This document shows positions 17,147-25,448 of a stretch of 64,000 nucleotides of DNA, piece by piece (position 1 is the stretch's first letter; the number at the start of each line of letters is the position of its first letter). The stretch is from contig NZ_QZWI01000014.1 of the NCBI RefSeq assembly GCF_003614975.1, positions 1 through 64,000 of the forward strand, read 5' to 3'. Position numbers and translations under genes: made by a program. Below the pieces are notes generated by a model. That model had not been told where the DNA came from, did no database searches, and saw nothing but the letters and a program-made list of their open reading frames with translations. The stretch is from Rahnella bruchi (lineage in GTDB: Bacteria > Pseudomonadota > Gammaproteobacteria > Enterobacterales > Enterobacteriaceae).

Positions 17147-18001
17147 TCAGCGGCGGTGTTGTTGTACCGCGTCGTGGGTTTTACGTAAGGCCTCGCGCGC
17201 GCCCGGCAGACGCTGTGCGACGCCGATATACAGGCAGTCGATTATCAGCAACTGGCTGATGCGGCTGGCCATGGCAGCGGCACGAAAACCCATTTCGCGA
17301 TTACTGGTTCGCAACACAACATCCGCTTTGCGGGCAATTGCAGCACGGCCATTGGCGGTGATTGCCAGCGTTGTCGCGCCCGCGACTTTGGCCTGTGACA
17401 GGGCTTCCACCACACCGGCGGTCTTGCCGGAGTGGGAAATCGCCAGCGCGACATCGCCTGCGGCAAGCTGACAGGCGCTCACCAGGCTTTCGTCGGTGCT
17501 GCCGTAAGTCTGGGCAACAACGCCGATACGCCGCAGTTTCTGACACAAATCCTGCGCGACCAGAGCCGAAGCACCGGCGCCGTAAATATCAATCCGCCGC
17601 GCCTGCGCCAGAAACGTGACTGCCTGTTCAAGCGTCGCGGCGCTCAGCAGTTGCGTGGTTTCATTTGCCCCTTTAACTTCAAACTCCAGCAGCTTTTGCA
17701 GGATTTGCTTGGGTGAATCGTTCTCACCGATATCTGCTGCCAGCGGCAGGTCTACGGGCATCGGGCTGGCGGATTGTGCCGCTAATGCCAGCCGCAACGC
17801 CGGATAACCGGTAAAACCCAGACGCTTGCTGGTTCGCACCACCGTAGCGGTGCTGGTTTCAGCGTATTTTGCCAGCTCCGTCACCCCCATATTGGCGACA
17901 CCCGGCGGATCGCGCCGGATCATCGTGATGATCCGCTTTTCTGCAGGAGAAAAGCTGCCCTGTAATGCGTTCAGACGTGACTGCAAATCTGTGTCGCTCA
18001 T
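17147..18001 (-). CDS. MurR/RpiR-family transcriptional regulator with SIS domain
   Basis: This is a 284-residue regulator. The N-terminal HTH_6 domain (about 1-77) contains RRDPPGVANMGVTELAKYAETS. The C-terminal SIS sugar-isomerase-like domain has IDIYGAGASALVAQDLCQKL, ISHSGKTAGV and ITANGRAAIARKAD. SIS domains in this family sense phosphorylated sugars or sugar acids. It starts 3 bp after the transporter stop on the same strand and is followed 64 bp later by the dehydrogenase, so all three are likely one transcript under its control. Confidence 0.88.
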   Translation of the reverse strand: MSDTDLQSRLNALQGSFSPAEKRIITMIRRDPPGVANMGVTELAKYAETSTATVVRTSKRLGFTGYPALRLALAAQSASPMPVDLPLAADIGENDSPKQILQKLLEFEVKGANETTQLLSAATLEQAVTFLAQARRIDIYGAGASALVAQDLCQKLRRIGVVAQTYGSTDESLVSACQLAAGDVALAISHSGKTAGVVEALSQAKVAGATTLAITANGRAAIARKADVVLRTSNREMGFRAAAMASRISQLLIIDCLYIGVAQRLPGAREALRKTHDAVQQHRR

Positions 18002-18004
18002 GGG

Positions 18005-19327
18005 TTATTCATCCAGTTCACGTAAATGATCGTCTTTGCGCAGGCTCATCAGCGCAAACAGGCTGACCACGCAGGTCGCCACCACGTAGTACGCCGGAAT
18101 ATCGAGATTTCCTGTTTCTTTAATCAGACCGGTGATGATAAGTCCCGCACAGCCGGAGAACACGGCGTTGGATAATGAATAGGATAATCCGAGTCCGGTA
18201 TAACGCACGCGGGTTGGGAACATTTCCGCCAGCATCGCCGGACCGGGACCGGCGATCATCCCGATGGTCGCACCGGCAATCAGTACCGCAATCCCTTTCG
18301 CCAGCAGGCTGCTTTCAGAGTTTTGCAGCAGATGCAGCAGCGGGAAACTCAGCACAATAACCGCGAATACCGCAATCATCATGACTTTTTTACGTCCGAT
18401 TTTATCGCTCAGCCAGCCAGAAGGTAAAATCGCCAGCGCGAACCCCACGTTCGCCAGCACCGTCGCTACCAGCGCCTGTAAAAACGTGGCGTGCAGGGAC
18501 GTTTGCAGATAAGACGGCATTACCACCAGGAAAGTATAACCGCCCGCTGACCAGCCCATCATGCGGCCAATCCCCAGCGCGATGGCTTTGGCAGTGGCAA
18601 CGGCAGACGCTTTTTCTGCCGCCGTTTTCTGCGCTTTCGGCCCGGTTTTTTTACTGGCAACAAAGTTCGGCGTTTCGTCGAGTTTCAGTCGCAGATACAA
18701 CGCCACCAGCCCCATCGGCAGCGCCAGAAGGAACGGAATACGCCACCCCCAGTCTTTCATCTGCGCTTCAGGCAGCGTCTGCACCAGAATCGCCACCAGC
18801 GCCACGCCGGTCAGCAGGCCCAGTGAGACGGTAAATGACTGCCACGCGCCGTAAATTCCGCGTTTGCCTTTCGGCGCAAACTCCGTCATCAGTGAAACCG
18901 CACCGCCAAATTCACCGCCTGCAAATAAACCCTGGAACATGCGCATCAGCGTCAGCAACAGCGGGGCGGCAACGCCAATCTGGGCGTACGTCGGCAGCAG
19001 ACCAATAATGGCGGTCGCCAGTGTCATTAGCAGGACGACGGCGATCAGTGTCGGTTTGCGGCCAATGCGGTCACCGATTCGCCCGAAGATGATCGCGCCC
19101 ACCGGACGGCAGAAAAACGCCAGTGCGAACGAAGCATAGGTGAGGAGCAAACCGGTCATGCCGGTCTGGCCTTCCAGTGTAAAAAAGTTACCGGCGATGA
19201 TCGTCGCCAGATAGCCGTACACACCGAATTCATACCATTCAATAAAGTTGCCGACCGAACCGGCGACTAACGCGCGTCGTGACTGGCTGGCGCTGGCAAC
19301 TGCGGGAGAAACCTGGCTGGTCATCAT
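18005..19327 (-). CDS. MFS transporter, metabolite:H+ symporter (MHS) family
   Basis: This is a 12-helix proton-coupled transporter (440 aa) of the MHS subfamily (relatives: ShiA, ProP, KgtP, YhjE). Diagnostic stretches are GNFIEWYEFGVYGYLA in helix 1, FGRIGDRIGRKPTL in loop 2-3, MRMFQGLFAGGEFGGA in helix 4 and LSDKIGRKKVMM in loop 8-9. The start at 19327 is one of three nearby ATGs; AGG lies just before it and better spaced for the ATG at 19324. It heads the dehydrogenase-regulator group. Substrates of the family are organic acids or zwitterions; the exact one is unknown. Confidence 0.87.
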   Translation of the reverse strand: MMTSQVSPAVASASQSRRALVAGSVGNFIEWYEFGVYGYLATIIAGNFFTLEGQTGMTGLLLTYASFALAFFCRPVGAIIFGRIGDRIGRKPTLIAVVLLMTLATAIIGLLPTYAQIGVAAPLLLTLMRMFQGLFAGGEFGGAVSLMTEFAPKGKRGIYGAWQSFTVSLGLLTGVALVAILVQTLPEAQMKDWGWRIPFLLALPMGLVALYLRLKLDETPNFVASKKTGPKAQKTAAEKASAVATAKAIALGIGRMMGWSAGGYTFLVVMPSYLQTSLHATFLQALVATVLANVGFALAILPSGWLSDKIGRKKVMMIAVFAVIVLSFPLLHLLQNSESSLLAKGIAVLIAGATIGMIAGPGPAMLAEMFPTRVRYTGLGLSYSLSNAVFSGCAGLIITGLIKETGNLDIPAYYVVATCVVSLFALMSLRKDDHLRELDE

Positions 19328-19466
19328 AAACCTCATAAGGAAAAGGAAAGGGCGGGCAAACGGGAATGTAAATAATTTTCTAGATTTTGGTGATTATTAT
19401 GTCAATAATTTTCATGTATTGAACAAAATAAAAGCGGGAAGTGTGGGGTGAAGCGTGTTTTTTGGC

Positions 19467-19499
19467 ATAAAAAAAGGCTGCGCCTCGAAAGGAGCAGCC
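19467..19499 (-). terminator. Intrinsic terminator of the small unknown gene
   Basis: On the minus strand, AGGCTGCTCC pairs with GGCGCAGCCT around loop TTTCGA and is followed by a run of eight T. It lies 17 bp after the stop of the gene at 19517-19855. Confidence 0.85.
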
Positions 19500-19516
19500 T
19501 GTTTAACGCGGGGCGA

Positions 19517-19855
19517 TTACAGCGTGTGGATATCGATGCCGTCGCCGATATTGCTTTTCTGATAGTAAGCCCGTGGGACTTCTACCTGATACTGTTTGTC
19601 AGCGTAAGCGACTTCCAGAATAAAACGTTCGTTTTCATAAGATTCCACAGGGATAAACCCGAAGAATCCTTCCGTGACGCTGATAGTCCTGGAAGACGGT
19701 ATCGCGTAACGATGAACAATCCTTGCTCTGAGCGGTTCTTGCTTGCCCGTTAACGTGTTCCATACGCGGTTAACGGGTTGCGCCAGAGAATCAATCACCT
19801 CTGAGGCCAGCGAGTTAAGAGCGGAGGGCCAGCTCTTCGGTGTTTTCATAGTCAT
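19517..19855 (-). CDS. Small protein of unknown function (112 aa)
   Basis: I do not recognise this protein. It has a good ribosome site (GAGGT, 7 bp upstream), its own terminator and a plausible composition. There is no signal peptide and no membrane helix. The N-terminal 40 residues look helical (SALNSLASEVIDSLAQPVNR). The C-terminal half alternates hydrophobic and charged residues and looks like beta-strands (FGFIPVESYENERFILEVAY). It stands alone between the MHS transporter and fhuF, both on the same strand. Confidence 0.7.
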   Translation of the reverse strand: MTMKTPKSWPSALNSLASEVIDSLAQPVNRVWNTLTGKQEPLRARIVHRYAIPSSRTISVTEGFFGFIPVESYENERFILEVAYADKQYQVEVPRAYYQKSNIGDGIDIHTL

Positions 19856-19971
19856 GATAAATACCTCGTTGGTCTATATAACCCAATTCTTATAATTATC
19901 CGCTGCTAAGATCCAATCATTTTTTACGCTAAGTTTATTCAGGTTTTGTAAGTGGCTGGCAGACCTGCAAA

Positions 19972-20736
19972 TTACTGCGCGAGGGTTTTGCGTCTTTTGC
20001 CCGATTTTCGTTCTGCTAGCAATAACGGGCAGGAAGGGCACATGGCATGATCGGCCAGATCGTAACGCAGGCAGCATTGCTTGCGGTATTGCGGACTGTC
20101 AGGGTCGGAAGGATCCTCTGCGCGCAATGGCTGAAATAACGGGTTTTTGCCGCCATAACGCAGCTCCCGCGATTCCATCAGCCGCATGCCGTCTGAGATA
20201 TCCGCACTGACCAGTTCTGCCTGTTTGACGCCCCAGCCGACGCGTATTGCGGCATTGCTCCAGTAAATGCCCGGCTTCAGACCGGAGAATTCCGCCAGCG
20301 CGTCGCAAACCGGACGTAAATGCTGTTCGATCATTACATCGAAACGCGCCATAGGTTCCGCAGAGGCCAGCGCTTCGCCCTCGCCATCCAGAAAAATCTG
20401 CGCCGGTAAACCTTCTTCCTGCATGCACAGGTAGACATGTTCAGCGGCGATGGGCAGTTGCCAGCCGTGGCGCAAGGATACGATCACCCAGCTTGGCAGC
20501 AGGGTGGCGAAATACCATTGTGACCACATCGAGATGCGCGCCCGGCGGGTATCGCACTTTGCGGCATCGGCCGCATTCGCATCCAGATAGCGTTTGAGCA
20601 CGCTGGCACAGCCTTCCGCCGTCGTCAGTTGGGACATCGGTACCGCATTGGTCACCAGCGGTGACATGGGTTTAAAAGTATCGGCAACCCAGCTGACCGG
20701 CGTTTCGCGGAAACTGTCGAGGAGTGTTTGCATCAT
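19972..20736 (-). CDS. fhuF: Siderophore-iron reductase FhuF
   Basis: This is a 254-residue FhuF-family protein. The family reduces ferric iron in hydroxamate siderophores at the cytoplasmic side, using a [2Fe-2S] cluster. The cluster motif CC-x10-C-x2-C is intact at the C-terminus (CCLRYDLADHAMCPSC). The SMWSQWYFATLLP stretch in the middle is also typical. The first two codons are ATG ATG, with no strong ribosome site. It is separated from the next minus-strand gene by 116 bp. A weak Fur-like sequence lies upstream. Iron control is expected from the family. Confidence 0.9.
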   Translation of the reverse strand: MMQTLLDSFRETPVSWVADTFKPMSPLVTNAVPMSQLTTAEGCASVLKRYLDANAADAAKCDTRRARISMWSQWYFATLLPSWVIVSLRHGWQLPIAAEHVYLCMQEEGLPAQIFLDGEGEALASAEPMARFDVMIEQHLRPVCDALAEFSGLKPGIYWSNAAIRVGWGVKQAELVSADISDGMRLMESRELRYGGKNPLFQPLRAEDPSDPDSPQYRKQCCLRYDLADHAMCPSCPLLLAERKSGKRRKTLAQ

Positions 20737-20798
20737 TGCGTTATAAACATTATTCGGCTCTGTAAATCATGGGAATAGAGTAACGAATATTGAAGCGG

Positions 20799-20819
20799 AA
20801 TAGTAATGATTTCGATTTA
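20799..20819. promoter_or_regulatory. Possible Fur box upstream of fhuF
   Basis: The sequence AATAGTAATGATTTCGATT matches roughly 11 of 19 positions of the Fur consensus GATAATGATAATCATTATC. It is about 65-80 bp before the fhuF start. The match is weak and rests partly on the expectation that fhuF is iron-regulated. Confidence 0.3.
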
Positions 20820-20846
20820 GATTAGGACGATTGTGTCAGACTGACA

Positions 20847-20866
20847 CCTCCCCGGCGAAGGGGAGG
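20847..20866. repeat. REP-like GC-rich hairpin after the DapA-family gene
   Basis: CCTCCCC (20847-20853), loop GGCGAA, GGGGAGG (20860-20866). It lies 12 bp beyond the stop of the minus-strand gene at 20878. No T-run follows on either strand. Confidence 0.75.
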
Positions 20867-20877
20867 CTCAGAGGGAC

Positions 20878-21792
20878 TTAACCGGCGGCACCGATACCGG
20901 CTTGTTTCAAAATATCACGCACGATTTCCTGTTTCTCATTGCTCAGCGGCAGCGCCGGCTTCAGGGAATACACCGGCATTTCGCGGATCACCTGCGAAAT
21001 CGCATATTTGATGACGTTGTAAATTGGCGTATCCAGCGAGTAGAGCGGCGGCAGGAAAGATAACCGCTGTTGCAGTTCCACGGCGGTGGCGAAATCTTTC
21101 TCTTTAAAAGCGCGGTAAATCCCGCAGGTCAGTTGCGGTGCGAAGTTGGCGCTGGCCGGAATTGCGCCGTCGCCGCCGAGGATAAGCGTGCCGAACAGAT
21201 ATTCGTCATAGCCGGAGAACACCGCGAAATCCGGGCGCTCAGGTTTCACTGCCTGTATCGTTTCGCGAATATGATTGAGACTGTCGACGGTATCTTTCAG
21301 CCCGACAATGTTCGGACATTCCAGCGCCAGACGTTTGATCAGACTGACGGGCAGCGGCTGACCGGTCAGCCCCGGATAGTTGTACATGATCACCGGCAAA
21401 CCTGCGTTTTCCGCAATGCTGCGGTAATGCAGATACAGCGCGTCTTCGGTCACCGGATTGTAATAGGGATTCACCACCACCACGCCGTCCGCTCCGATGC
21501 TTTTAGCGTGTTGCGCGAACGCCAGCGTTTGTGCCGTTCCCGGATGCGCCGCGCCAATCAGAACGGGCACGCGTCCGGCGACGTGCTTCGTGCAGAATTC
21601 CGCGACTTCATGACGCAGCGCCTGTGACATATGGGCAAATTCCCCTGCGCTGCCGAGGAAAAACAGGCCGTTTACGCCGCCTTCAATCACAAAATCTATC
21701 AGACGCGCCATAGCCTGACGGTCAAGCTGCTCGTTCTCATTCAGGATTGTCGCAACCGGTGGGATCACGCCATGAAATAGTGGACGGGTCAT
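20878..21792 (-). CDS. Dihydrodipicolinate synthase/N-acetylneuraminate lyase-family aldolase
   Basis: This is a class I aldolase-family protein (304 aa) resembling YagE/YjhH and DapA. The Schiff-base lysine is in NIVGLKDTVDS and the catalytic Tyr is in IMYNYPG. The N-terminal GSAGEFAHMS replaces the GTTGE motif of true DapA, which argues against lysine synthesis. The start at 21792 (MTRPLF) has GGAG 9 bp upstream; earlier in-frame ATGs (21807, 21855) lack this. It is the last gene of the gntR-ABC-ggt operon, 181 bp after ggt with a hairpin between. The substrate is probably a 2-keto acid or a lactam/pyruvate adduct related to what the operon imports. Confidence 0.85.
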   Translation of the reverse strand: MTRPLFHGVIPPVATILNENEQLDRQAMARLIDFVIEGGVNGLFFLGSAGEFAHMSQALRHEVAEFCTKHVAGRVPVLIGAAHPGTAQTLAFAQHAKSIGADGVVVVNPYYNPVTEDALYLHYRSIAENAGLPVIMYNYPGLTGQPLPVSLIKRLALECPNIVGLKDTVDSLNHIRETIQAVKPERPDFAVFSGYDEYLFGTLILGGDGAIPASANFAPQLTCGIYRAFKEKDFATAVELQQRLSFLPPLYSLDTPIYNVIKYAISQVIREMPVYSLKPALPLSNEKQEIVRDILKQAGIGAAG

Positions 21793-21929
21793 ACATTCGT
21801 TCTCCATATGAAAGTGCAAAGTACTCAACACTCCATTTATAGAACGCTGTTTCAAGTTTTTATAGCGGTGGGATCGAATTACATCGATTTAGCAAATATC
21901 TGGAAGGGAAGTCACAAAGGCGGAGTTAA

Positions 21930-21955
21930 CTCCGCCCCCTTCGCAGGGGGAGGAG
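21930..21955. repeat. REP-like GC-rich hairpin between ggt and the DapA-family gene
   Basis: CTCCGCCCCC, loop TTCGCA, GGGGGAGGAG; one mismatch in a 10-bp stem. It is inside the putative operon and may lower expression of the last gene. Confidence 0.75.
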
Positions 21956-21972
21956 CAAGGCAAATTCAACAC

Positions 21973-23580
21973 TTACATCACCAGCGCCTGACCGTCTTTG
22001 CGCGATTCGGTGCCTGCCAGATAACCGCCTGCGGGATTGGTGACAATCACCTGCGCGCCGCCAAAGGAATGGCCGCCGAGCGGGTCTTCCACAATTAATT
22101 CATGCCCCATTGCCCGCAGTGCGGCCAGCGTGTTGTGGTTGAAGGTTGATTCAATCGCCACCTGACGACCGCCGTTGATCCGCCAGCGTGGCGCGTCAAT
22201 AGCGGCCTGCGGATTTTGCTTATACAGCATCACGCGCAGCGCCAGTTGCAGATGTCCCTGAGCCTGCATCGGGCCGCCCATCAGGCCGAACGACATCAGC
22301 GGTTTGCCGTCGGCGTCCTGCGCGAAGGCCGGAATAATGGTGTGCAGCGTGCGTTTGTTCGGTGCAACACAGTTGGCGTGCGTAGGATCGAGGGTAAATC
22401 CGCAGCCGCGGTTTTGCATGCTGAGACCGGTGCCCGGCACCACGACGCCGGAACCAAAGCCCATGTAATTCGACTGAATGAAAGAGACCATCATGCCGCT
22501 GGAATCCGCTGCCGTCAGATAGACGGTGCCGCCCGGACGCGGTGCGCCGTAAGTGACGTCGCTGGCTTTGGTGCGGTCGATCAGTTTTGCGCGTTCCGCC
22601 AGATAATCGTCGTTCAGGAACATCTGCGGATCGAAGAACATATGCTCGCTGTCGGTGACGTGCTGATCTAAATCTGCCAGGGCCAGTTTCATCGCTTCAA
22701 TGCACAGGTGTGTCGTTTCGACCGAATCCACCGGTTGCGAACCGATATCCAGCTTATCGAGAATACCGAGTGCGATCAGCGTGGCGATGCCCTGCCCGTT
22801 CGGCGGCAGTTCATGAACCGAGCCGCCTGCGAAAGATTGCTGCATGGTTTCCACCCAGTCGGCTTTGTGATTCGCGAGATCATCGAGCGTCAGCGCGCCG
22901 CCGTTGGCCTGACAATGCGCCACCATTTTTTCCGCCAGCTCACCGCGATAAAACGCTTCGCCTTCGGTTTTAGCAATCAGTTCTAATGAATCCGCCAGAG
23001 CTGGATTACGGAAGATTTCCCCGATTTTCGGCGCACGGCCTTCCGGGGCAAAACATTCCATAAAGCCCGGCTGGCTATGCAGTTTTTTGACTGCAATTTC
23101 CCACAGGCGACCAATCAGCGGCGATACCGGAAAACCGTTGCGGGCATAATCGATTGCCGGTTGCGCCAGCGTGGTCAGCGGCAGGGTGCCGAAGCGTTTT
23201 GCCATTGCCACCCAGCCGGAAACAGCGCCCGGAACGGTGACCGCGTCCCAGCCGTAGGTCGGCACCGTATCCAGACCTTTTTCGGCGAAATATTCCGGCG
23301 TCCATGCGGCGGGTGAACGGCCTGAAGCGTTCAGACCGTGAGCTTTTTTACCGTCCCAGATAATGGCGAACGCGTCGCTGCCTGCGCCGTTACCGCTGGG
23401 TTCAAGCACGTTGAGCGCAATAGCGGTGGCGATGGCGGCATCGGCGGCGTTTCCGCCCAGCATCAGCATTTTCATGCCTGCCTGCGCGGCCAGCGGCTGC
23501 GAAGCACAAACCGCATTGGCACCCATCATTGAAGGGCGCAGGGTCGGATAAGCCACGTTAAAATCGTAATTCTCAGACAT
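21973..23580 (-). CDS. Gamma-glutamyltransferase-family N-terminal-nucleophile hydrolase (YwrD-like)
   Basis: This 535-residue protein belongs to the gamma-glutamyltranspeptidase family. The autocleavage/nucleophile threonine is T352 in RPGGTVYLTAAD. Other family motifs are LEPSGNGAGSDAF, LPPNGQG and GGPMQAQGH. Unlike classical periplasmic Ggt it has no signal peptide, so it probably works in the cytoplasm, like YwrD-type members. The start (MSENYDF) has AAGGAAG 6 bp upstream. It follows the DppC-type permease by 29 bp. It most likely hydrolyses a gamma-glutamyl or similar amide bond in the compound imported by this operon. Confidence 0.87.
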   Translation of the reverse strand: MSENYDFNVAYPTLRPSMMGANAVCASQPLAAQAGMKMLMLGGNAADAAIATAIALNVLEPSGNGAGSDAFAIIWDGKKAHGLNASGRSPAAWTPEYFAEKGLDTVPTYGWDAVTVPGAVSGWVAMAKRFGTLPLTTLAQPAIDYARNGFPVSPLIGRLWEIAVKKLHSQPGFMECFAPEGRAPKIGEIFRNPALADSLELIAKTEGEAFYRGELAEKMVAHCQANGGALTLDDLANHKADWVETMQQSFAGGSVHELPPNGQGIATLIALGILDKLDIGSQPVDSVETTHLCIEAMKLALADLDQHVTDSEHMFFDPQMFLNDDYLAERAKLIDRTKASDVTYGAPRPGGTVYLTAADSSGMMVSFIQSNYMGFGSGVVVPGTGLSMQNRGCGFTLDPTHANCVAPNKRTLHTIIPAFAQDADGKPLMSFGLMGGPMQAQGHLQLALRVMLYKQNPQAAIDAPRWRINGGRQVAIESTFNHNTLAALRAMGHELIVEDPLGGHSFGGAQVIVTNPAGGYLAGTESRKDGQALVM

Positions 23581-23609
23581 GTATTCTTCCTTAAAAAGCA
23601 GCAAACGGT

Positions 23610-24485
23610 TTATTCGGAACGCGGGTCGAGCGCATCGCGCAGCCCGTCACCCAGCAAATTGAAACCCTGTACGGTCAGGAAAATTGCCAGACCGGGAAAA
23701 ATCGACATCCACGGCGACTGCTCGAGGAAGCTGCGTGCGGTGTTAAGCATCGCGCCCCAGGAAGCGTCCGGTGGCTGCTGGCCGAGGCCGAGAAACGACA
23801 GGCTGGCTTCGGTGATAATGGCCGAAGCAATCGCAAGCGTGGCCTGCACCAGGATCGGCGACAGCACATTGGGCAGCACATAACGCCAGAGGATCCAGCG
23901 GTCAGGCAGACCAATCGCCCGCGCGCCTTCGATATATTCCTCGTTGCGGATACTCATCACCTGCGCACGCGTCAGACGGGCGAAAATCGGCATCGCGGAA
24001 AGCCCGATGGCAATCATCGCATTGCCGAGGCTTGGCCCGAGGAACGCGCCCAGCGCAATCGCCAGCACCAGAAACGGGCACGACAGCAGCGCTTCGACCA
24101 CGCGGGAAATAATGTTGTCCAGCCAGCCCTGCCAGAACCCGGCGATAAGACCGAGCGGTACGCCAATCACAATCGCGATAATCACCGACACACAACCGGC
24201 CATCAGCGATGTGCGCGCTCCCCAGAACAGGCGCGATAAAATGTCGCGGCCCAGCTCATCGGTACCCAGCCAGTGCAGGGCGGAGGGCGCTTTACGTACC
24301 GCCATGAAATCGGCTTTGATCGGGTCAAAGGGCGAAATCCACGGGGCAAGCAATGCCAGTAAAGCGAAGGTCACGACCAGCCCCGCGCCGATCACCGCGC
24401 TTTTGTTGCGCAGAAATTTGCGCAGCACGCGGCTGGGTTCGCGGGCGGGGAGTGACGTTGTCACTGAAATCACAGAAACGCTCAT
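23610..24485 (-). CDS. Peptide-type ABC transporter permease (DppC family) of the ggt operon
   Basis: This is an inner-membrane permease (291 aa) with HWLGTDELGRDILSRLFWGA after the first helix, an EAA loop (NEEYIEGARAIGLPDRWILW) and the ending NLLGDGLRDALDPRSE. The start at 24485 (MSVSVIS) has GGAGAG upstream and lies just inside the preceding gene's stop (24487), so the two permeases are coupled. It pairs with the DppB-type subunit. Confidence 0.9.
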   Translation of the reverse strand: MSVSVISVTTSLPAREPSRVLRKFLRNKSAVIGAGLVVTFALLALLAPWISPFDPIKADFMAVRKAPSALHWLGTDELGRDILSRLFWGARTSLMAGCVSVIIAIVIGVPLGLIAGFWQGWLDNIISRVVEALLSCPFLVLAIALGAFLGPSLGNAMIAIGLSAMPIFARLTRAQVMSIRNEEYIEGARAIGLPDRWILWRYVLPNVLSPILVQATLAIASAIITEASLSFLGLGQQPPDASWGAMLNTARSFLEQSPWMSIFPGLAIFLTVQGFNLLGDGLRDALDPRSE

Positions 24486-24486
24486 C

Positions 24487-25431
24487 TCAGGCTCTCCGCA
24501 TACGTGGGTTAACCAGCACATACAGCACGTCGGCCAGCAGATTCATCAGCAGAAAACCGACCGCGACCACCATCACCACGCCCTGAACCACGGCGTAATC
24601 ACGGTTAAATACCGAATCGACGATCATTTTGCCAAAACCCGGAATGGTGAAAACCTGTTCGCTCAGTACCGCGCCGCCCAGCAGTTCGCCGAACAGCAAG
24701 GTAGTCAGCGTGATGATCGGCACCAGCGCATTACGTAGTGCGTGTTTCATGATCACTTTTTTCGGCAACAACCCTTTGGCGCGAGCGGTGCGGATGTAAT
24801 CGGCTTTCAGTACCGCAATCATCGCCGCACGGGTGTGGCGCATCAGCGTGGCGGAAAGACCGGTGCCGAGCACCGCGGCAGGCAGCAACATGGTTTTCAG
24901 GTTTTGCAGCGGATCTTCTGAGAACGGTACGTAACCGGACGCCGGAAGCCAGTGCAATTTCACCGAGAACAGCATAATCAGCAGTACCCCGAGCCAGAAA
25001 TGGGGGATCGAAATCCCCGACAACGCCAGAAAATTGGTGCCGTTATCAATCCAGGTGCCTTTGTTGACTGCCGCCAGCACGCCCATCGTAATGCCGATAA
25101 TCAGCGCCACAATCATCGCCAGCATCGATAATTCGAGCGTCACCGGCAGTTTGCTGGCGATAAGCTGCAATACCGGTTCCTGCGTGCGCAGCGACGTGCC
25201 AAAATCGCCGCGCAGCGCGTTGCCGACCCAGTGGAAATACTGGCTGGGGATCGGATCATTCAGATGATATTCCTCACGTAATTGCGCAATGACTGCCGGA
25301 TCCCGCTCTTCGCCGGCCATCGCGGTGATCGGGTCTCCCGGCAGCAATTTCTGCAACGAGAACACCATCAGCGTAACCAGAAACAGCGTCGGTATGGCTG
25401 ATATCAGCCGTTTCATCACCAGTTCTAACAT
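24487..25431 (-). CDS. Peptide-type ABC transporter permease (DppB family) of the ggt operon
   Basis: This 314-residue permease has N-terminal helix RLISAIPTLFLVTLMVFSL, then KLLPGDPITAMAGEE. The EAA loop is KADYIRTARAKGLLPKKVIM and the C-terminus LADVLYVLVNPRMRRA. The ribosome site GAGGAAAG is 5 bp before ATG. It sits between the binding protein and the DppC-type partner. Confidence 0.9.
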   Translation of the reverse strand: MLELVMKRLISAIPTLFLVTLMVFSLQKLLPGDPITAMAGEERDPAVIAQLREEYHLNDPIPSQYFHWVGNALRGDFGTSLRTQEPVLQLIASKLPVTLELSMLAMIVALIIGITMGVLAAVNKGTWIDNGTNFLALSGISIPHFWLGVLLIMLFSVKLHWLPASGYVPFSEDPLQNLKTMLLPAAVLGTGLSATLMRHTRAAMIAVLKADYIRTARAKGLLPKKVIMKHALRNALVPIITLTTLLFGELLGGAVLSEQVFTIPGFGKMIVDSVFNRDYAVVQGVVMVVAVGFLLMNLLADVLYVLVNPRMRRA

Positions 25432-25448
25432 CGTCTTTCCTCAGGCAA

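Noticed and set aside
20878-21792. Calling the DapA-family gene the lysine-pathway dapA
   Set aside because: The GTTGE motif of true DapA is replaced by GSAGE, and the operon context is catabolic.
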